37,921 nt of DNA from an uncultured Lachnospiraceae bacterium (GCA_910589635.1 CAJUTD010000021.1:988-38908), one strand, 5' to 3'; positions 1-7,736 are shown, counted from the first letter of the stretch. Notes: generated by a model from the letters alone, not told the origin. Numbers and translations: made by a program.

Positions 1-52
1 TGTTAGAATGAAAGAACTGAAAATAAGGCACAAAAGTAAAGGAGCACAATGT

Positions 53-1915
53 ATGAACAAGCTTGCTTTAAGCGACGAGATTTTAATGTCTGTTGATAAG
101 CCTGCCCGATATATTGGAAATGAAATAAATATCGTGCGGAAAAACCCGCGGGATATGGCAATCCGTTTTGCCATGTGTTTCCCGGATGTCTATGAGATTG
201 GAATGTCTCACCTGGGCATCCAGATTTTATATGATATGTTCAATCAGAGGGAAGATGTTTATTGTGAACGCGTCTATTCTCCATGGGTCGATTTGCATAA
301 AATCATGAAAGAACAAAATATTCCCTTGTTTACACTGGAGACACAATCTCCCGTGAAAGAGATGGATTTTCTGGGAATTACGATTCAATATGAAATGTGC
401 TATACCAATATTTTGCAAGTTTTGGATTTGAGCCAGATTCCGTTGCTTGCAAAAATGCGCACGGAGGATGATCCGATTGTGATTGGCGGCGGTCCCTGTA
501 CTTATAACCCGGAACCGCTAGCTGACTTTTTTGACATTTTTTATATTGGGGAGGGAGAGACGCAGTATGATGCACTGTTTGACCTCTACAAATCTGTCCG
601 TACAAAGGGAGGAACACGCTGTGATTTTCTGCGCGCAGTCAGCCAACTGCCGGGAATATATGTGCCCTCCCTGTATGAAGTAAGTTACAAGAACGATGGG
701 ACGATTGAAGCGTTTAAGCCCCGATACGAGGATGTCCCCCCAATTATCCGCAAAGAAATTCAGATGGATCTGACAGACACTGTTTATCCCAGGAAGCCGC
801 TAGTTCCCTATATCAAGGCGACCCAGGACCGAGTTGTATTGGAGATTCAGCGCGGCTGTATCCGTGGCTGTCGTTTCTGCCAGGCTGGTATGATTTACCG
901 TCCCACGAGGGAGCGGGATGTCGAGATGCTCAAAGAATGCGCACGGGAAATGCTTGAAAATTCTGGACATGAGGAAATATCATTGAGCTCTTTAAGTTCC
1001 AGCGACTACAGCAGACTTCCAGAACTCATCAACTATCTCATTGGGTTTAAGGAGAAAGGCGTTAATATTTCCCTGCCGTCCTTGCGAATAGACGCATTCT
1101 CCCTGGATGTTATGAGCAAGGTACAGGATATACGCAAGAGCAGCCTCACTTTTGCGCCGGAGGCTGGCTCACAGCGTCTGAGGAACGTTATCAACAAAGG
1201 GCTGACAGAAAACGTAATCTTAGAGGGGGCCGGGCTGGCATTTGAGGGAGGATGGCAAAAGGTAAAGCTTTATTTTATGCTGGGACTTCCCACGGAAACA
1301 GAGGAAGATATGCAGGAAATCCCCAGGCTTGCCGATAAAATTGCAAGACGTTACTACGAAATTCCCAAGGAAAAAAGAAACGGTAAATGCCAGATTACCA
1401 TCAGCACTTCCTTTTTTGTTCCCAAGCCGTTTACACCATTTCAATGGGCATCAATGCAGCCCAAACAAGAGTATCTTCGCCGGGCTCGGATTGTCAATGA
1501 GGAGATGAAAGAACAATTAAACCGCAAGAGCTTAAAGTATAATTGGCATGAAGCTGACGTGACCGTCTTAGAGGGTGTCTTTGCCAGGGGTGACCGACGT
1601 GTGGGACAAGTCTTATTGAGCGCGTACGAAAAGGGCTGTATTTTTGATTCTTGGAGTGAATTTTTTGATAATAGCAAGTGGATGGAAGCGTTTCAGGAAT
1701 GTGGCGTTTCCATTGACTTTTATAATTTGCGTGAGAGAGATTTAGATGAAATTCTTCCGTGGGATTTCATTGATTGCGGCGTTTCTAAATCATTTTTAAA
1801 ACGGGAATGGCAAAACGCCTTGGCGGGCAAGGTAACACCCAATTGCATAATGCAGTGTAATGGCTGCGGAGCAGCGCAGTTTGAAGGAGGTGTCTGTCTT
1901 GAACATCAGAATTAA
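53..1915 (+). CDS. B12-binding-domain-like radical SAM protein (TIGR03960 family)
   Basis: A probable radical-SAM enzyme of about 620 residues. The [4Fe-4S]-binding CxxxCxxC motif is visible as Cys269, Cys273 and Cys276 in RGCIRGCRFCQAG. The N-terminal third resembles the cobalamin-binding-like region of this family, with GGGPCTYNPEPLADFFD and GEGE motifs. I chose the ATG at 53 because AAAGGAG at 38-44 sits 8 bases upstream; an ATG-like start at position 8 has no such site. The stop overlaps the next gene by 17 bases, so the two are translationally coupled. In Clostridia this pair is commonly found next to rng and rplU, which suggests a link to RNA or ribosome maturation, but the reaction is not established. 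The family assignment is by recognition of motifs and context. Confidence 0.9.
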   Translation: MNKLALSDEILMSVDKPARYIGNEINIVRKNPRDMAIRFAMCFPDVYEIGMSHLGIQILYDMFNQREDVYCERVYSPWVDLHKIMKEQNIPLFTLETQSPVKEMDFLGITIQYEMCYTNILQVLDLSQIPLLAKMRTEDDPIVIGGGPCTYNPEPLADFFDIFYIGEGETQYDALFDLYKSVRTKGGTRCDFLRAVSQLPGIYVPSLYEVSYKNDGTIEAFKPRYEDVPPIIRKEIQMDLTDTVYPRKPLVPYIKATQDRVVLEIQRGCIRGCRFCQAGMIYRPTRERDVEMLKECAREMLENSGHEEISLSSLSSSDYSRLPELINYLIGFKEKGVNISLPSLRIDAFSLDVMSKVQDIRKSSLTFAPEAGSQRLRNVINKGLTENVILEGAGLAFEGGWQKVKLYFMLGLPTETEEDMQEIPRLADKIARRYYEIPKEKRNGKCQITISTSFFVPKPFTPFQWASMQPKQEYLRRARIVNEEMKEQLNRKSLKYNWHEADVTVLEGVFARGDRRVGQVLLSAYEKGCIFDSWSEFFDNSKWMEAFQECGVSIDFYNLRERDLDEILPWDFIDCGVSKSFLKREWQNALAGKVTPNCIMQCNGCGAAQFEGGVCLEHQN

Positions 1916-2783
1916 ATTTCAGAAGTACGGCGTAATGAAATTTATCGGGCACCTGGATATGATGCGGTATTTTCAGAAAGCAATTCGGCGTGCCGATATC
2001 GACATCGCCTACTCGGAAGGGTACAGCCCTCATCAGATTATGTCCTTTGCAGCGCCGTTGGGCGTGGGAGTTACCAGCGATGGAGAATATCTTGATATTG
2101 AAGTCAAGTCTTCCAAAAGCAGCAAGGAATCGATACAAGCTTTGAATCAGACGATGACAGAAGGGATTTCTATCCTGGAATACCGCAAACTGCCAGACAC
2201 AGCTAAAACGTCTATGTCATTAGTGGCGGCCGCAGATTATCTGGTTTATCAAAAGCCGGGGTATGCCCCGCTTGCAGAAACATATGCGCAGCTTCAGGCT
2301 AAAGTGAAAGCATTTTATGAAGGCCAGTCTCAAATTATGATTACAAAGCAGACAAAAAAACGTGAAATCGAGATGAACTTGAAGCCATTAATCTATGAGA
2401 TGAAGGCCTTAAGCCTGAGCTGTGAGCAAACACTGGAAGGTATAGGGGTCAAAAATCCTCAGATTCTTGCTGACTGCCGGGAGGGGAAAACAAGTGAAAC
2501 GCCGGCATTATTCTTAAAGCTCTGTACTGGAAGCGCCGATAATGTGAAACCGGAACTTGTTTTGGAAGCATTCTGCCGATTTCATGGAATTTGCTATGAA
2601 TCCTTAGGGTTCCAAATTCACCGTCTGGAAGTTTATGCAAGGACTGAGGAAATTCCAGTAAAGGGTGAGAATGAACGCCAAGCATATATAGATTATCTGA
2701 AACACCAACGGGAAATTTGTCGGCAGAAAGGAATAGATTTTCCAGAATACCTTACATTGGGGGAGCTGGGAGAGGATATTTGA
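1899..2783 (+). CDS. DUF2344 / TIGR03936 radical-SAM-linked protein
   Basis: A protein of about 294 residues that usually accompanies, or is fused to, the TIGR03960 radical-SAM protein. It has no CxxxCxxC motif itself. The N-terminus reads NIRIKFQKYGVMKFIGHLD, followed by SEGYSPHQIMSFAAPLGVG, both characteristic of the family. The start is the TTG at 1899: AAGGAGG at 1884-1890 lies 8 bases upstream, and an upstream ATG in frame at 1860 has no ribosome-binding site. It overlaps the preceding gene by 17 bases. The gene is followed by a 304-base gap holding an inserted repeat element before rng. Function is unknown; a role as partner or substrate-handling subunit is inference. Confidence 0.87.
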   Translation: MNIRIKFQKYGVMKFIGHLDMMRYFQKAIRRADIDIAYSEGYSPHQIMSFAAPLGVGVTSDGEYLDIEVKSSKSSKESIQALNQTMTEGISILEYRKLPDTAKTSMSLVAAADYLVYQKPGYAPLAETYAQLQAKVKAFYEGQSQIMITKQTKKREIEMNLKPLIYEMKALSLSCEQTLEGIGVKNPQILADCREGKTSETPALFLKLCTGSADNVKPELVLEAFCRFHGICYESLGFQIHRLEVYARTEEIPVKGENERQAYIDYLKHQREICRQKGIDFPEYLTLGELGEDI

Positions 2784-2814
2784 GCATCCCCAAAAACGGC
2801 GCGCAAGGAGAGGA

Positions 2815-3027
2815 GTACTTGAACCACGGAAATCAATTTTCATATTTGTCTCTATTATCTTTTGCCAAAAGCACCTGTCACAAAATGTGACAGGTGAACA
2901 TTGCATACAGATTGCACTTGGAAAACAGTGTTTTCCAGATGCAATCTTATGCAATTTGACTCTGCTGCTATAGCAGCAGGTCCTTTTGGCATTTGATCCT
3001 ACAAAATTGATTTTCGTGTACTTGAAC
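2815..3027. mobile_element. Structured MITE-like element, copy 1 (2825-3018) with flanking direct repeats
   Basis: This fills most of the 304-base gap between the DUF2344 gene and rng. Terminal inverted repeats at 2825-2840 and 3003-3018 match in 15 of 16 positions. TACTTGAAC occurs directly outside both ends (2816-2824 and 3019-3027), as expected of a 9-bp target duplication. Inside are an inner stem TGCCAAAAG/CTTTTGGCA (2863-2871 and 2983-2991) and three hairpins: a 10-bp perfect stem with a 5-base loop (2872-2896), a long imperfect hairpin (2901-2954) capped by TGGAAAAC-AGT-GTTTTCCA, and an 18-bp perfect palindrome (2962-2979). There is no reading frame of its own, so any movement would need a transposase elsewhere. 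Repeats and stems are seen directly; mobility is inferred. Confidence 0.72.
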
Positions 3028-3087
3028 AGCCCACAATCTGTTTATAGGGCAGCCATACATGCATCACATTGCATTCAGGGGGGAAAT

Positions 3088-4278
3088 ATGGAAAAGACAC
3101 TGTTGATAACAAAACTTACTTGGAACCAGAAAGAATATCTTGCAACAGCTCTCTACCATGAGAAAAAATTGGTGGAAGTTTCACTGGAACCTCAGGATAA
3201 ACAGAGCATCCTTCACAATATTTATGTTGGCAGGGTGAAAAATATTGTCAAGAATCTCAATGCTGCCTTCATCGAGATTGCGCCGGGCGTCTCTTGCTAT
3301 TATGATCTGGACGAACTGAAAAATCCCCTGTATGTGAAAAAGATAAACAGCCCCCGTATGGTTCAGGGAGACGAGGTTCTTGTTCAGGTTGTGCGTGAAA
3401 GCAGTAAAGGAAAACCGCCAAAGGTAAGTACGAACCTGAATTTTTCTGGAAAATACCTCGTTTTGACAAGCGAATGCAATACGCTTTGTATTTCCCGGAA
3501 ATTAGACACAGAGACGAAAAAACGACTCAAGGAATCTCTGGAATTTATCAGGGAAGCCGATTTAGGTTTTATCATACGCACGAATGCCGCCCAGGCCTCC
3601 GTGGAGGACATGAAAGATGAGTATTGCCGGTTGAGACAGGAATACTTGACGTTAAAGGAAACTGCTATACACAGAACCGTATTTAGCTGTCTGAAAAAGC
3701 AGCTCCCGGAATACCTCCACATCCTTAGAGATATGAAAAAGGGCCAGCTCGACTCTATTGTCACGGATGATGCGGAAATTCTTGGGCAAATCCGCCAATA
3801 TTTAGACCAGTTTCCACAGCAGGAATATATACTAAAGTTTTATGAAGATCCTATGTTAAGCCTCAATAAGCTCTACAGCCTTGACACGAGGCTCTGTGAA
3901 TCATTGCGTGAACGGGTCTGGCTAAAATCAGGAGGCTATCTCATCATCCAGCCTACAGAAGCCCTGACGGTTATTGACGTCAATTCTGGAAAAAGCGTTG
4001 CGAAAAAGAAAGCCCAGGAACATTATTTTAAGATTAACATGGAGGCCGCGCGCGAGATTGCCTGCCAAATGCGCCTGCGTAATTTGTCGGGAATCATTAT
4101 TGTAGATTTCATCGACATGAAATCAGATGAGGATAATGAACTTTTACTTAAAACATTGCGTACAAGTGTCCGTGAAGATAGCGTCCCTGTTCAGATTGTG
4201 GATATGACAAAGCTCCATCTCGTGGAAATTACCCGCAAAAAAGTTAAAAAATCTCTAGCGGAGCAATTAATGACATAA
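3088..4278 (+). CDS. rng: Ribonuclease E/G family, short form
   Basis: An endoribonuclease of the RNase E/G family, 396 residues, expected to cut single-stranded RNA in mRNA decay and rRNA processing in the cytoplasm. An S1-like RNA-binding region lies near residues 38-120 (VGRVKNIVKNLNAAFIEI). The metal-binding aspartates of the DNase I-like catalytic domain are seen as Asp297 in VIDVNSGK and Asp340 in IIIVDFIDM. The protein ends at about the point where the Zn-link motif CPxCxG of RNase E and longer RNase G proteins would start, so it lacks that dimer-stabilising motif. I chose the ATG at 3088, preceded by GGGGGG, over an in-frame ATG-free extension running into the repeat element. It is separated from its usual upstream neighbours by that element. 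Confidence 0.9.
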   Translation: MEKTLLITKLTWNQKEYLATALYHEKKLVEVSLEPQDKQSILHNIYVGRVKNIVKNLNAAFIEIAPGVSCYYDLDELKNPLYVKKINSPRMVQGDEVLVQVVRESSKGKPPKVSTNLNFSGKYLVLTSECNTLCISRKLDTETKKRLKESLEFIREADLGFIIRTNAAQASVEDMKDEYCRLRQEYLTLKETAIHRTVFSCLKKQLPEYLHILRDMKKGQLDSIVTDDAEILGQIRQYLDQFPQQEYILKFYEDPMLSLNKLYSLDTRLCESLRERVWLKSGGYLIIQPTEALTVIDVNSGKSVAKKKAQEHYFKINMEAAREIACQMRLRNLSGIIIVDFIDMKSDEDNELLLKTLRTSVREDSVPVQIVDMTKLHLVEITRKKVKKSLAEQLMT

Positions 4279-4351
4279 ATGGCCTTGAATTATATAGATT
4301 TCTGTGATACCTTTATGGTAACAAGTCGGAAACGCACAGAATGGAGGAACA

Positions 4352-4969
4352 ATGAGAGACAGAATGAAAAACAAATTGACAAAAGCCATCCTTCTTTTTG
4401 CTGTTGCCATAACTGTTCTGTTGGATCCAGCTTCAGCTATGGCACACGGGCACGGGCATGGTGGAGGAGGCCATCACAACCAAGATACGGCAAATGTAAC
4501 ATATGCTCCATGTAATCGGGCAGGCTGCAATCACACAGGCCAACACAGCCATGGAAAGAGAAATTACAATGGTCATTCCGGCGCTTGTGTTACCTACAGC
4601 CAATGTACCGTAGCAAAATGCAGGAAAACTGGAACGCATAGTCACAAGGGAAACTATTACTGCGGTCATTCCAATGGAAAAAAAGTATACCGTCAGTGTA
4701 CAGTTTCCGGTTGCACCAAGACAAAGAAGCATCGGCATAATGGAAAGTATTATTATGGTCATTCCAGTAGTTGTGTTACCTACAGTCAATGTACCGTACG
4801 CGGCTGCCGTAAAGCAAAAAAACATAATCATAATGGGCAATGCTACTATGGCCATACTACCGGCGGCTCAACATATAGCCAATGCACGGTTCCTAATTGT
4901 AGGAAGACAAAAAAGCATAAACATAATGGCGTGTGCTATTATGGTCATTCCACGATAAAATCATATTAA
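4352..4969 (+). CDS. Secreted protein with five Cys/His repeats, unknown function
   Basis: I do not recognise a characterised family. The 205-residue product starts with a signal peptide (basic start, hydrophobic residues 12-24, likely cleavage after ASAMA at residue 31) and a His/Gly-rich stretch HGHGHGGGGHH. Five tandem repeats of exactly 31 residues follow. Each keeps C-x4-C-x5-H-x-H-x7-H, with first cysteines at residues 54, 85, 116, 147 and 178; typical units read YSQCTVxxCRKTxxHxHNG, then YYGH. The invariant two Cys and three His per unit suggest metal binding outside the cell; that is inference. GGAGG at 4343-4347 supports the start. A hairpin terminator follows, and the next operon has its own promoter, so it is probably a single-gene unit. 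Confidence 0.85.
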   Translation: MRDRMKNKLTKAILLFAVAITVLLDPASAMAHGHGHGGGGHHNQDTANVTYAPCNRAGCNHTGQHSHGKRNYNGHSGACVTYSQCTVAKCRKTGTHSHKGNYYCGHSNGKKVYRQCTVSGCTKTKKHRHNGKYYYGHSSSCVTYSQCTVRGCRKAKKHNHNGQCYYGHTTGGSTYSQCTVPNCRKTKKHKHNGVCYYGHSTIKSY

Positions 4970-4980
4970 AGCTGAATTAA

Positions 4981-5033
4981 TGATCCCCCTTCCACAAAAG
5001 TAAACGTAAATAATTTTTACCGGAAGGGGGTCA
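4981..5033 (+). terminator. Probable terminator after the Cys/His-repeat gene
   Basis: CCCCCTTCC at 4985-4993 pairs perfectly with GGAAGGGGG at 5022-5030, extended by TGAT/TCA ends. The 28-base loop contains an inner GTAAA/TTTAC pairing. The run following it, TATTTAG, is only weakly T-rich. It separates the secreted-protein gene from the rplU promoter. Confidence 0.55.
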
Positions 5034-5085
5034 TATTTAGGTACGGAAGAATTTATTTCATATCACCAAAATATTTCCAAATCAG

Positions 5086-5114
5086 TTGACACAGACATCC
5101 TTTTATGGTAATCT
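5086..5114 (+). promoter_or_regulatory. Sigma-A type promoter of the rplU operon
   Basis: A perfect -35 TTGACA at 5086-5091 is followed after 17 bases by TAATCT at 5109-5114. It is the only strong promoter upstream of the L21-L27 operon, and transcription would start near 5121, giving a leader of roughly 75 bases. Confidence 0.8.
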
Positions 5115-5196
5115 GTACTAGTGTGCCGCACAGTGAGGTTTTAAGTCTGCGCAAGCAGCACCGTAACTGGCGAGTAATGATAATAGGAGGTGCCAT
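5115..5196 (+). promoter_or_regulatory. L21 leader-like 5' untranslated region
   Basis: The leader between the promoter and rplU has a GCAA tetraloop hairpin (CTGC-GCAA-GCAG) and a TGGC at 5168-5171 that can pair with GCCA at 5192-5195, enclosing the ribosome-binding site AGGAGGT. This is what is expected of the L21 autoregulatory leader known in Firmicutes (Rfam L21_leader). The assignment rests on position and visible pairings, not on a covariance search. Confidence 0.6.
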
Positions 5197-5502
5197 ATGT
5201 ACGCAATTATAGCAACAGGTGGTAAGCAGTACAAAGTATCCGAAGGCGATATCATTACCATTGAAAAGCTTGGCGTTGAAGCTGGAGAGAAAGTTACTTT
5301 CGATAACGTGTTGGCAGTGAGCAATGAATCTTTAAAAGTTGGAGATGACGTGGCTAACGCAACTGTAGAAGCTTCTGTAGTAGAAAACGGAAGAGGCAAG
5401 AAAGTTATCGTGTACAAGTACAAGAGAAAAACCGGCTATCATAAGAAGAACGGTCACAGACAGTCCTTCACCAAGGTTAAGATTGAAAAAATTAATGGCT
5501 AA
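5197..5502 (+). CDS. rplU: 50S ribosomal protein L21
   Basis: Ribosomal protein L21, 101 residues, the normal length for the family. It starts MYAIIATGGKQYKVSEGD and contains KVIVYKYKRKTGYHKKNGH, the highly basic 23S rRNA-binding loop. AGGAGGT lies 7 bases before the ATG. It is the first gene of the operon that continues with prp, rpmA and obgE, and its leader probably gives feedback regulation. Nothing is unusual in the protein. Confidence 0.98.
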   Translation: MYAIIATGGKQYKVSEGDIITIEKLGVEAGEKVTFDNVLAVSNESLKVGDDVANATVEASVVENGRGKKVIVYKYKRKTGYHKKNGHRQSFTKVKIEKING

Positions 5503-5519
5503 TTGATAAGGAAATTGTT

Positions 5520-5849
5520 ATGATTCAAGTAACGATTTTTGAAAATCAAGCGAAGGAGTATACAGCATTTCGTTGCATAGGACATGCAGGGTATGCCAAA
5601 GCGGGGGAAGATATCGTGTGTGCCGCTGTCTCTGCGTTAGTAATCAATACGGTCAATTCTATAGAAAAACTTGTTTCAGATGAATGTGATCTGACGACGG
5701 AACAGGAAAGCGGACTGATTGATTTTTCCTTAAAAGACGGCTATTCCAAGGAATCGTTGCTGTTAATCCAATCGCTGGTTTTAGGCTTACAGGAAATACA
5801 AAAAAATTACGGAACTGAATATATGATGCTTATATTCAAGGAGGTGTAA
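5520..5849 (+). CDS. prp: Ribosomal-processing cysteine protease Prp
   Basis: The protease that removes the N-terminal extension of ribosomal protein L27 in Firmicutes. The 109-residue protein carries the catalytic dyad as His22 (GHAGYA) and Cys34 (EDIVCAAVSAL), at the same positions as in the Staphylococcus aureus enzyme. It sits between rplU and rpmA, as is usual, and 3 bases before its own substrate gene. The rpmA product in this window carries the matching cleavage site, so enzyme and substrate are both present. Confidence 0.95.
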   Translation: MIQVTIFENQAKEYTAFRCIGHAGYAKAGEDIVCAAVSALVINTVNSIEKLVSDECDLTTEQESGLIDFSLKDGYSKESLLLIQSLVLGLQEIQKNYGTEYMMLIFKEV

Positions 5850-5852
5850 GAC

Positions 5853-6143
5853 ATGTTGAATATGAACCTTCAATTTTTCGCTCATAAGAAGGGAGTTGGC
5901 TCTACCAAGAATGGTAGAGATTCCGAGTCAAAAAGGCTGGGCGCAAAAAGAGCTGACGGACAGTTTGTTAAAGCTGGAAACATTTTGTACAGACAGCGTG
6001 GTACTAAGATTCATCCGGGTGTAAACGTAGGAATCGGCGGGGACGATACTTTATATGCTAAGGTAGACGGCGTGCTTAGATTTGAGAGAAAAGGAAGAAG
6101 TAAGAAACAGGCTTCTGTATATCCGGTAGCAAGTAACGAATAA
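5853..6143 (+). CDS. rpmA: 50S ribosomal protein L27 with cleavable N-terminal extension
   Basis: Ribosomal protein L27, 96 residues. The N-terminus MLNMNLQFF-AHKKG is the Firmicute type: Prp cuts between Phe9 and Ala10, exposing the AHKKG end that reaches toward the peptidyl-transferase centre. The rest (GSTKNGRDSESKRLGAKR, GTKIHPGVNVGIGGDDTLYA) is standard. AAGGAGGTG precedes the ATG. It is co-transcribed with rplU and prp. Confidence 0.98.
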   Translation: MLNMNLQFFAHKKGVGSTKNGRDSESKRLGAKRADGQFVKAGNILYRQRGTKIHPGVNVGIGGDDTLYAKVDGVLRFERKGRSKKQASVYPVASNE

Positions 6144-6163
6144 GACTGTATTCAATACGACTG

Positions 6164-6199
6164 ATAGACTCGACTGAATAGCCGGGTCTATTATTTTCA
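6164..6199 (+). terminator. Intercistronic hairpin between rpmA and obgE
   Basis: ATAGACTCG at 6164-6172 pairs with CGGGTCTAT at 6183-6191 (one G-U pair) around a 10-base loop, followed by TATTTT. It could be a partial terminator that lowers expression of the assembly genes relative to L21 and L27. No other promoter was noticed before obgE. Confidence 0.5.
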
Positions 6200-6212
6200 T
6201 GAGGTAAAAGAT

Positions 6213-7459
6213 ATGTTTGCAGACAACGCAAAAATTACAATTAGGTCAGGGAATGGAGGAGACGGCCATGTTTCTTTCCGCCGGGAGAAATACGTTCCCA
6301 ACGGCGGACCTGACGGCGGAGACGGCGGAGACGGCGGTAATTTGATTTTTCAGGTAGATGATGGACTAAATACACTGGCTGATTTTCGGCACAGAAGAAA
6401 ATTCTTTGCCCAAAATGGAGAACAGGGCGGCAAACGGAACTGTCATGGCAAAAGAGGAGAAGACCTTATCTTAAAGGTTCCGGCTGGGACAATTATTAAA
6501 GATGCAGCCACAGAAAAGGTCATTGCGGATATGTCGGGTGAGAATACGAGGCAAATTGTTTTACGCGGCGGTAAAGGCGGCCTCGGCAACCAACATTTTG
6601 CAACTTCCACTATGCAGGTTCCCAAATATGCGCAACCAGGGCAGCCGGGGATTGAACTCGAGGTTTATTTAGAGTTGAAAGTAATCGCGGACGTTGGTTT
6701 AGTAGGATTCCCTAATGTCGGTAAGTCGACATTGTTGTCCAGGGTAAGTAATGCACGGCCTAAAATTGCAAACTATCATTTTACTACGTTAAATCCCAAT
6801 TTGGGTGTTGTGGATTTGCAAGATGCCGGAGGATTTGTAATTGCAGATATTCCAGGCTTGATTGAGGGGGCGGCTGAAGGAGTAGGACTTGGGCATGATT
6901 TTCTGCGTCATATCGAAAGGACGAAAGTGATGATCCACATGGTAGATGCAGCTTCCGTAGAGGGACGCGACCCAATTGCGGACATTTATGCAAGCCGCAG
7001 GTAATCGCAGCGAATAAGATAGACGCTATTTATGATGAAAAGGAGAGTGCACTCCCTGCATTGAAAGCAGAATTTGAGCCGCAAGGGATTCAGGTTTACC
7101 CAATTTCAGCAGTCAGCGGACAAGGATTGAAGGAATTGTTATACCATGTACAAGAGATTCTGTCTCAGCTGGATGATACCCCGGTTGTCTATGAACAGGA
7201 GTTTTATCCAGAGCTGTTGGCATTTAAGGAAGATGCCTGTACGGTGGAATATGATGAAGATGAAAACGTATATGTCGTGGAGGGTCCTAAAATAGAAAAA
7301 ATGCTTGGTTATACCAATATTGATTCTGAAAAAGGTTTTCTGTTTTTTCAGAAATTTCTTCGCGAACAGGGAATTTTAGAGAAATTGGAAGAACTTGGCA
7401 TCTCCGACGGCGATACAGTTCGTATGTACGGACTACAATTTGACTATTATAAAAGTTGA
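6213..7459 (+). pseudogene. obgE: Obg/CgtA GTPase, broken by a short deletion with frameshift
   Basis: Obg is a GTPase needed for 50S assembly and the stress response, essential in most bacteria tested. The Gly-rich Obg fold, G1 motif GFPNVGKS (residues 165-172, Lys171) and DIPG are intact in the first frame, which runs to VEGRDPIADIYA and then hits a stop at 7002-7004. The next conserved segment, PQVIAANKIDAIYDEKE with the NKxD motif, begins at 6995 in another frame and runs to 7459 through an intact C-terminal OCT domain. The roughly 15 residues normally between these segments are missing; two bases remain, so about 43 bp appear lost. Everything else looks functional, so this is a recent mutation or a sequence/assembly error. 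Confidence 0.85.
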
Positions 7460-7492
7460 CAAAAAATTTAGAAATGGAGTATTTTGACGTAT

Positions 7493-7705
7493 AAAAGGAT
7501 TTTGAGTTTCCCCATTTTTACCAACAACCCATATTTTAGTACCAAAAGGTCTTGCTGCCTTTGGCAGCATAGACATCTTGCACAAAAAGTGTCTGGAAAG
7601 CTAGCTTTCCATAGCACTTTTCTGTGCAAAGTGTTTCCATCACTTTGTGCTGGAAACCTTTTGGTACTATAAAATCAAAAAATGGGGAAACTCAAAAAAA
7701 GGATT
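7493..7705. mobile_element. Structured MITE-like element, copy 2 (7501-7696) with flanking direct repeats
   Basis: This occupies most of the obgE-yhbY gap. Outer inverted repeats at 7501-7519 and 7678-7696 are perfect over 19 bp. AAAAGGAT(T) lies outside both ends (7493-7501 and 7697-7705), a likely 8-9 bp target duplication whose exact limit is ambiguous. The inner stem TAGTACCAAAAGG/CCTTTTGGTACTA (7537-7549 and 7657-7669) is perfect. Three hairpins sit within it: TGCTGCC-TTT-GGCAGCA (7553-7569), a long hairpin 7578-7629 with the palindrome TGGAAAGC-TA-GCTTTCCA at its tip, and GTTTCC/GGAAAC (7633-7657). The order and type of stems match copy 1 although most stem sequences differ. No protein is encoded. 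Confidence 0.72.
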
Positions 7706-7736
7706 GATTATAATTACAGAAAGGATATAATAGAAT

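Noticed and set aside
1785..2138. 117-codon minus-strand frame across the radical-SAM/DUF2344 junction
   Set aside because: It is antisense to two well-supported overlapping genes and has no family features.
4279..4515. 78-codon frame directly after rng
   Set aside because: It lacks a ribosome-binding site and overlaps the secreted-protein gene in another frame; it also does not encode a zinc-link tail for RNase E/G.
4433..4855. A 140-codon open frame on the minus strand opposite the Cys/His-repeat gene
   Set aside because: It is antisense to a periodic coding sequence, so the open frame follows from the repeat; it has no ribosome-binding site.
4500..4960. 93-bp periodic repeats resembling an array
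   Set aside because: They are in-frame coding repeats of 31 residues that differ in DNA sequence, with no spacer structure; not CRISPR.
6980..7061. Programmed frameshift or ribosome bypass in obgE
   Set aside because: Bypass would leave extra bases between the frames; here conserved residues are missing, so a deletion or sequence error explains it better.
7484..7672. A 62-codon open frame on the plus strand
   Set aside because: It lies inside the structured repeat element and consists of its hairpin arms.
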